A stretch of DNA of 64,000 nt, taken from assembly GCF_030272615.1 (NCBI RefSeq), contig NC_081407.1:437320230-437384229 (forward strand), read 5' to 3'. Shown here piece by piece: positions 57,815-64,000 of the stretch. Below the pieces are notes generated by a model that worked only from the letters and a program-made list of their open reading frames with translations, was not told the origin of the DNA and did not search any database. Within the stretch, counting starts at the first letter, position 1; the number at the start of each line of letters is the position of its first letter. Source of the stretch: Cryptomeria japonica. Taxonomy: Eukaryota > Streptophyta > Pinopsida > Cupressales > Cupressaceae. The position numbers and the translations under genes were made by a program.

Positions 57815-59364
57815 CTTCAAAGAAAAAATAAAAAAATAAATGATTGTAATCTAACTTATTTGATAATGACTGATTTTATGTGTTAGTGAATGTAATTATG
57901 TGCTAATTAATGGTTATGGATGATATGTGTTAATTAATATTGATGAATGTTGCGTGTTAATTAATGTTAATCAATGTTATGTGTTAATGAACGTTATGTG
58001 ATATTAATGAATGAATGCTATATTTTATTAATGGTAGAAAGAATGAATGAATGAATGTTATAAGATGTTAATGGGGAATTTAGAGTGATGTTAGGGGGGG
58101 GAGGGGCAAATGAGCTTCCACCTTCACGTGGTTGGCCCTGTTAAGTAGAGAATATTAAACTATTCTCGAAACCAAGCGAAGCTCAACAAGATAACACACT
58201 TTTCAATATTTCATTATGTTGCACAATTAATCTTATTGAATAGTGTATATTGAATCTTAATTGTAGGGTCCAACAGAGCCAACACGAACAAAAACACCAC
58301 AAGTTGCTGGGTATAATGAACTCCCATATTGTCTTGTATGTACACAAACAATATGAGTTGCTTCTAGTGTTGATATCCAAGGTGGGACTACAAAAGTTAT
58401 GAATATGCCTCATCCTTGTAAGTTTTTTTATTACTTGTCATTTTCTTTAGCATTTTGTTACTTCATGAATGAGATGTCTATTCCATGAGTACCTCTCTAT
58501 TGTATGCTTCATGATCTCGCTTCATGATCTCACTTCTGATTCAACTCTTTATATGTCCTAAAATTGTGTGAGCCTAATAGCTTCTACTCTTGTTGATAGT
58601 TTGGTGGCTCTGAACAATGGCTCCTTTGAAGAAGCGTGATCCTTGTAATTTTGGCCTTCCATGATGTGAAAAAGAGGTTATGTTATGAATAATGGTCCAG
58701 ATGATTTAGTTATTTCTTATTATGTTGAGTATGAGTAAATTTGGGCTTCCTTGGCTATGGTCGCTATTTTGTACTAACTATTGTCATTTAGTGTGATTTG
58801 AGAATGGACTTCAAGTAATCATGAGGGTGGAAACAATATTCAAGTGTAAGGGGGTATGCGGCCTTGACCAAGGGATGGAAGTATCGGGAAAGTAAAAGTG
58901 ATTCATGTGTAGATCAATGTATCATTCACCTATTAATCCCTGGCAACATTCTCAAATAAACAAGCAAAGAGGTATGTTGAGTGCATATATACATTTTATG
59001 TTGCCATGATATAAGTAAGATATCAAACATGTAACTTAGATTGATTTGCAATTTCATTCATAAATATTAGATCTTCCTTGCAATTTCATTCTTGGTATCT
59101 CTATCAATCATGTTGCTAAATGAAATTCCTAAACCTCTCTCATTGATGCATGGACATATAGAAAGTTGTTGTTTCTACACAAAGGATTGTAGGAATTGCT
59201 TTCAAAACTATCAAAAATTTGTTAAACCTTAATAGTCCAAGAATCCCTAAATTCATTGGTGAGAGACCTTCTCAAGTGAAAAATTCTAGTGAAGGTTGTG
59301 TAACATTATTTTGAGAATGTATGGCAGTGCATGAAGGTTGTATAATAGTGTTGGGAGAATTGAC
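57815..59364. other. Region without a supported gene
   Basis: 57880-58060 holds irregular GTTAATTAATG/AATGTTATGTG repeats and a G-run at 58096. 58265-58430 reads as a possible exon (GPTEPTRTKTPQVAGYNEL) with one stop and a GTAAG end, but I do not recognise it. The rest is unremarkable. No CACTA 3' terminus identified. Confidence 0.45.
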
Positions 59365-59822
59365 AGATGATTGACAACAATGACTATGACAGCCAAGTCA
59401 CTTAGGACAATCGGCAAGATATGATTTGTTTCCACTTATTAGGGCCTCCAAAACCCTTTAAAAGTGCCAAGGATCACTACAACCCTATCTCAGATGTCCA
59501 CCACATAATAAGATTATTCATTTCATCATACTCCCAAAAAATCAGTCTTCATTTGTTCACTAGGACAACCACACACTATCTAGGGGCAGTCATAAAGTTC
59601 TTGATGATTTTCCCTACCCAAGGGCCACAATAGCTTGTAAAGGGTCTGCACTAACCCTCTGCACCCCTCACTACCTTCCTCTAAACACCAAGGGAGTCTA
59701 TCTTGCACTTACAACTTCAACTCTGCTCTCAATGCTGCACTAGGTCCGATACATGACCAATATCATACCAACAGTCACCATTTGCACGTGCCAATGAATC
59801 TTGGAGACCTACAAAGCATGAA
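59365..59822. repeat. Duplicated 458-bp block, copy 1
   Basis: About 90% identical to 60754-61212 (offset 1389 bp), beginning AGATGATTG and ending near GGAGACCTA. The small frame inside is open in both copies but short (70 and 65 codons) and not recognisable. Confidence 0.85.
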
Positions 59823-60753
59823 ACCTCTAATAAGGTTATGAAGATATTGAACATGCTTGGGGTAGAATTTTGGGTATTAGTGTATTACAAAGTTTAGAAA
59901 GGGTTTTCTTTCATTTCTTGAAACCCTAGACCTGTGACAGTCATAAAATATGACATACCCATAGAGGAACAATGAGGGTCCCTAAGTGCATGTAAAAGGG
60001 GGACAAATTTGTTGTTAAGGACAAATAAGGTCATGGTTGTTAGTGTTAAAATTCTACCATTGAAAATTGATTTCAAAGCTAGGTACAATTAATCATACTT
60101 GTCTTCATACTTGTGAAGGATGAAGATGTGAATCTAAATAAAGTGGAAAAAATGCAATGCAAGATCCAAATTCACATTCACACTTGTCCAATAAAGCCTA
60201 AGACCTATGCATTAAATCAAATGATAAAAATTAATACCATGGCAAAGACCATAGATTTCTCAATTGTTTCTTGATGTTTTCTTGAATGCTTGAAATGTGG
60301 GTTGCTCTTCAAACTAGCATAACCATGATAGCATGATGTAGAGGTAGGGGGTAAGTCACAATGGCAAACTCAACATACACAACAACTCACTAGGGCATAC
60401 TTATTAGTCTCCATCCTAAACCGCTACAAGTTTGAGCCCTTGCACATAGGTTTGGAAATCCCTTGGACCTTGGATATCACCTTGGACATGTTGATTACAT
60501 TGTTTTGAGAACATGAGACAATGCCACAAAATCAACTTTGTAATCCCAAAGTTCTCACTTACTCTTACTTGACACAAATTAATCCCTAGGAAACTATACT
60601 GCCCATTTGATGGACAAAAGACACCATAAAATATTTCCTAAAGCCCTAAAATACTTAGGATTTGTTAGGAGAAAATTTCACAAGGTTGACACGCCCTTTA
60701 TACTGGTCTTTGAATAATACAAGACTTTTATGTGAACCCCATTTGCAACATAT

Positions 60754-61212
60754 AGATGATTGGCAACAATGATTGTGACAGCCAAGTCACTTATGACAAT
60801 CGGCAAGATATGATTTGTTTCCACTTATTAGGGCCTCCAAACCCCTTTAAAAGTTGTCAAGGATCACTAGAACCCTATCTCATATGTCCACCACATAATA
60901 ATATTATTCATTTCATCATACTCCCCAAATCTCAGTCTTCATTTGTTTACTAGGACAGCCACACACTATCTAGGGACAGTCATAAAGTTCTTGATGATTT
61001 GCCCTACCCAAGGGCCACAATAGCTTGTAAAGGGTCTGCAATAACCCTATATACCCCTCACTACCTTCCTCCAAACACCAAAGGGGTCTATCTTGCACTT
61101 ACAACTTCAAATCTGCCCTCGATGTTGCACTAGGTCTGATACATGATCAATATCATACCAACAGTCACCATTTGTACGTGCCAATGAATCCTGGAGACCT
61201 AAAAATTATGAA
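60754..61212. repeat. Duplicated block, copy 2
   Basis: Partner of 59365-59822. The 0.93 kb between the copies is unique and gene-free. Both ends stop sharply, consistent with a segmental duplication or two insertions of one unknown repeat family. Confidence 0.85.
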
Positions 61213-61689
61213 AACATGAAAGATAATACCAATATACATGTTCCCACCCATTGGGGTGACTTTTCACTAGTGGGGATATGATTTATACATTTATTTTTAT
61301 GACTGGATACCCTAACAAGGGTTTATGATAGTTTTTAGAAAAATTATGATAACTTGCTCAAATCAAAATGAAATTCAATCAAACCAAAGACAAAAGTTCA
61401 TGGATTTATTTTTCTCTCATTCCTAATAGGTTTATAATACTAACAAAAAGAATTTTAAAACAAAAAAATGATGGAAAATAGACTGTAACGTTCTGAAAAA
61501 CAGTGAAAATTGCAAAAAATCTCCAAATTTTATTGACTTTTCCTTCAATACCTCCAACAACCAATCCTATGGTCGATGAAACAAGTCTGTTTATGTGTCT
61601 CATCAACCCTCCAATGTCCATAACCGATATTTGAGTATTAACTAACATTGAAACAAAACTAACACACTTTTTACAACTTTGCAACAAAA

Positions 61690-61812
61690 GTTGCATTGAT
61701 AAATTTGTGGTGATCTCTTGGTGACCACACCACAATTCGGACAATGATCTCAAACACACTTTTTACCGTTCTCTTGGTGATTGTGCCTAGTCGAGTATGT
61801 CTTTCTTATGTA
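61690..61812. repeat. Flanking repeat, copy 1
   Basis: GTGGTGATCTCTTGGTGACC through GAGTATGTCTTTCTTATG, repeated at 62575-62693 with about 90% identity. The two copies bracket the SINE-like cluster. Confidence 0.8.
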
Positions 61813-61910
61813 TGAATCTTGTTCGAATATAGAAATCTTAAAACAAAAAGAAATTTTATTATAAATATACAAAACGTATTGCCATGTATACTAATTCATG
61901 TTAGTTCAAC

Positions 61911-62439
61911 AATTCTATTTTGACAAGTACTTCTTTATTTTGAAAAATACTTACAACCAAAGGGTTGTAGCTCAGTTGGTTGAGCACAATTGGTGAGGGT
62001 GATGGTATGTTTCTTGATTATACCATCCACAAAAGACTCAAAATTAAATGAAAATCTTTTATGAATATAGAAAGCTTACTATTATATATACTAATTCAAT
62101 AATCCAACAATTTTATTTTGAGAAGTAATTCATTCCTTTAAATATTATTAACAACCAAAGGGTTGTAGTTCAATCAATCTATCATAATTGGTGTAGGTGA
62201 TGGCGTGTTTCTTAATTATACCATCCATAAAAGGCTTATACTATTATATATATATATAAATTAATAATTCAACAATTCTATTTTGAAAAGTACTCCCTTA
62301 ATTTAAAAATTATTAACAATCAAATGGTTGTACTTAAATCAGTTGAGCATAATTGGTGAGGGTGATGATATGTTTCTTGATTATACCATCCACAAAATGC
62401 TCAAAATTAAATGAAAATCTTTAATGAATACATAAAACT

Positions 62440-62440
<1 letters not shown>
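61911..62440 (+). repeat. Three tandem tRNA-derived SINE-like units
   Basis: Units begin at about 61911, 62109 and 62274. Each has AACCAAAGGGTTGTAG-like sequence followed by TGAGGGTGATGGTATG and TTGATTATACCATCCA. Unit 1 keeps a perfect Pol III A box (TAGCTCAGTTGG); units 2 and 3 have degraded ones. A B box is only weakly recognisable. Not a functional tRNA: no cloverleaf is closed. Confidence 0.55.
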
Positions 62441-62441
<1 letters not shown>

Positions 62442-62473
<32 letters not shown>

Positions 62474-62540
62474 GCATATGAATATACATATATATATACA
62501 TATACATATACATATACATATATATATATATATATATACA
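62442..62540. repeat. (CATATA)n / (TA)n microsatellite
   Basis: Alternating TATACATATACATA units passing into pure TA. Low complexity. Confidence 0.95.
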
Positions 62541-62574
62541 TAAAGTTTTACTTGGTTTAAATGAAGGAAAGGTT

Positions 62575-62693
62575 GAGAAATTTATGGTGATCTCTTGGTG
62601 ACCACACCAAAATTAGGACAATGATCTCAAACACACTTTTTATCATTCTCTTGGTAATTGTGCCCAATTGAGTATGTCTTGCTTATGTATGAA
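62575..62693. repeat. Flanking repeat, copy 2
   Basis: Partner of 61690-61812 on the other side of the SINE-like cluster. Confidence 0.8.
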
Positions 62694-62964
62694 AATGGCA
62701 TTTTGCAGCTTTCCACCGACGATGTATTTGAGATGTCTTTCATTTAGATATGGCATGAGCTTAGTCCTAGAGTGAGACTAGGGAGTGGCTCCCACTCCTG
62801 TCCCTCGTCCATCAGCGTACCTGGTATGCTTGGCATTCGTGTTTGGGGAGTTTTGTAATCAAGTGATAACATAATAATAGAGTTGGGAATTAAAATAAAT
62901 AACAAGAAAATTGGTTCCTTGAGCACGCCTTGAGGGCTATCACAACACCAAGGGTGTTTTGGGA

Positions 62965-63300
62965 AGACATGCTAGCACATGGAACGTTGGGACTTGTGCG
63001 AAGAGGCATGCCCACTCACACAAGGATTATGTGATCATTGTTCTCGTTCACATGAGAGAATGCTTGGTTCCATATGGTCTGTCCCCATGTAGCACATACA
63101 ATGAAAGGCATGCCTGCACATGGAGCGTTGGGACTTGTGCAAAGAGACATAATTGCTCATGTAGCATAGGGATTGTACGATTGTCATTCTTGTCCATATG
63201 AGAGAATGCTTGGTTCCATATGGTGCGTCCCCATGAGCACATACAATGAAAGGCAAGCTCGCACATGGAGCGTTGGGACTTGTGTGAAGAGACATACGAG
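62965..63300. repeat. Tandem repeat, about 143-bp unit, 2.3 copies
   Basis: GCACATGGAGCGTTGGGACT recurs at 62975, 63116 and 63261 (periods 141 and 145), with GAGAATGCTTGGTTCCATAT in each full unit. Frames across it on both strands are repeat artefacts. Confidence 0.9.
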
Positions 63301-63657
63301 GACATTTCCTCCATTGCACTCTAGAACATAATGCCTTGTGTAGTTTTAAAGTAGTGACCCTATGTGGATTCATGACTTGGTATCATCCTCCTCTATTGAT
63401 GTTGCACTATATTGTTCCATTACTTGTGTCATGTATGCATCGTGTATGGCATGTGTGAGCCTATCATCCCCCTTGTATACTTTGATTGACTATTTGGAAC
63501 TATCTCCACAAGCACGATGGGGTGGACCTAAGGGTTCCACGTGGTCGGGTGGACTTAAACAAAAGAAAGGCTGGAAATATTTTATATCAAGTGTTTTGTG
63601 GGTGGTCATAATGCATTTATGTTTTCTTTTAAGATGCTAGTAACATTATTTTGAGTA

Positions 63658-64000
63658 CTATCTTTACCTATTGTACTTTGCTATTGGACTCAATCAACCC
63701 AATAACCTTGTACATGTGATTTATTTTATTAAAGAGGATATTCATGTAGTCCAAAATGCATGATTACCATCTTTGAATATATGTTGAATATAATAACGAG
63801 TGACTACTTAGTATGAGATATATATACACTATCTTTACCTATTGTACTTTGCTATTGGACTCGATCAACCCAATAACCTTGTACATGTGATTTATTTTAT
63901 TAAAGAGGATATTCATGTAGTCCGGAATGCATAATTATCATCTTTGAATATATGTTGAATCTATAATAATGAGTGACTACTTAGTATGAGATATATACAT
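63658..64000. repeat. 171-bp tandem duplication at the window edge
   Basis: Unit 1 is 63658-63828; unit 2 starts at 63829 and reaches the window end. Starts CTATCTTTACCTATTG. Few differences. The array may continue beyond the window. Confidence 0.9.

Noticed and set aside
61964-62040. tRNA gene with A box TAGCTCAGTTGG
   Set aside because: No closed cloverleaf, weak B box, and it recurs as degraded tandem copies; SINE-like instead.
63035-63373. Minus-strand frames of 88-112 codons rich in His, Met and Ser
   Set aside because: They run through a 143-bp tandem repeat and simply repeat its translation.

Overview
This looks like nuclear DNA of a land plant with a large, transposon-packed genome. 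Evidence: plant-type LINE remnants (zf-RVT, plant RNase H, DUF4283-like ORF1), very long Tat/Ogre-like Ty3/gypsy elements with two RNase H domains, plant mobile domain (PMD) genes, and a plant EnSpm/CACTA transposon with GT-AG introns. The style of the CACTA and gypsy proteins makes me suspect a gymnosperm, but I cannot prove that from the sequence. I see no ordinary single-copy host gene: almost everything recognisable is mobile DNA or its debris.

Layout: 1-2601, a LINE 3' end inserted in a second LINE fragment. 2892-3939, a probable LTR of a third family. 3941-5287, a truncated second copy of the element A leader. 5288-25098, element A, an old minus-strand Tat-like element with LTRs of 1165 and 1169 bp; its gag-pol is broken and it is invaded by two solo LTRs (10560-11984 and 19293-20085), each with a perfect 5-bp target duplication. 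25099-30440, mostly featureless with one gag-like scrap. 30446-46728, element B, a 16.3-kb minus-strand Tat-like element with apparently identical 773-bp LTRs and a perfect AGAAC duplication. 48756-57814, a CACTA transposon: a Transposase_21/DUF4218/DUF4216 gene followed by a gene joining a SET-like domain to a Transposase_24-like domain. 58-64 kb, duplicated blocks, tRNA-derived SINE-like repeats and satellites.

Elements A and B share an unusual design. gag-pro-pol is on the minus strand. A PMD gene faces it from the opposite strand, starting near the 3' LTR. In both elements that gene has a conserved 21-22-codon first exon, an 0.8-0.95 kb intron and one long second exon. The PMD intron and the gag-pol leader carry arrays of the same family-specific ~20-bp motif, each read in the direction of its own transcript. 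The motif differs completely between families (A: TTAGCGC plus AT-rich TGC; B: GCGTCTGTG). Next to the polypurine tract both elements keep two hairpins whose wobble pairs work only in the PMD-strand RNA. My main hypothesis is a retrotransposon self-recognition or anti-silencing module, analogous in logic to VANDAL/VANC systems, in which the antisense PMD protein or its RNA acts on the element's own motif arrays. This is inference.

All open-frame statements come from reading the sequence. Splice sites and domain names are by pattern recognition, with no searches run.
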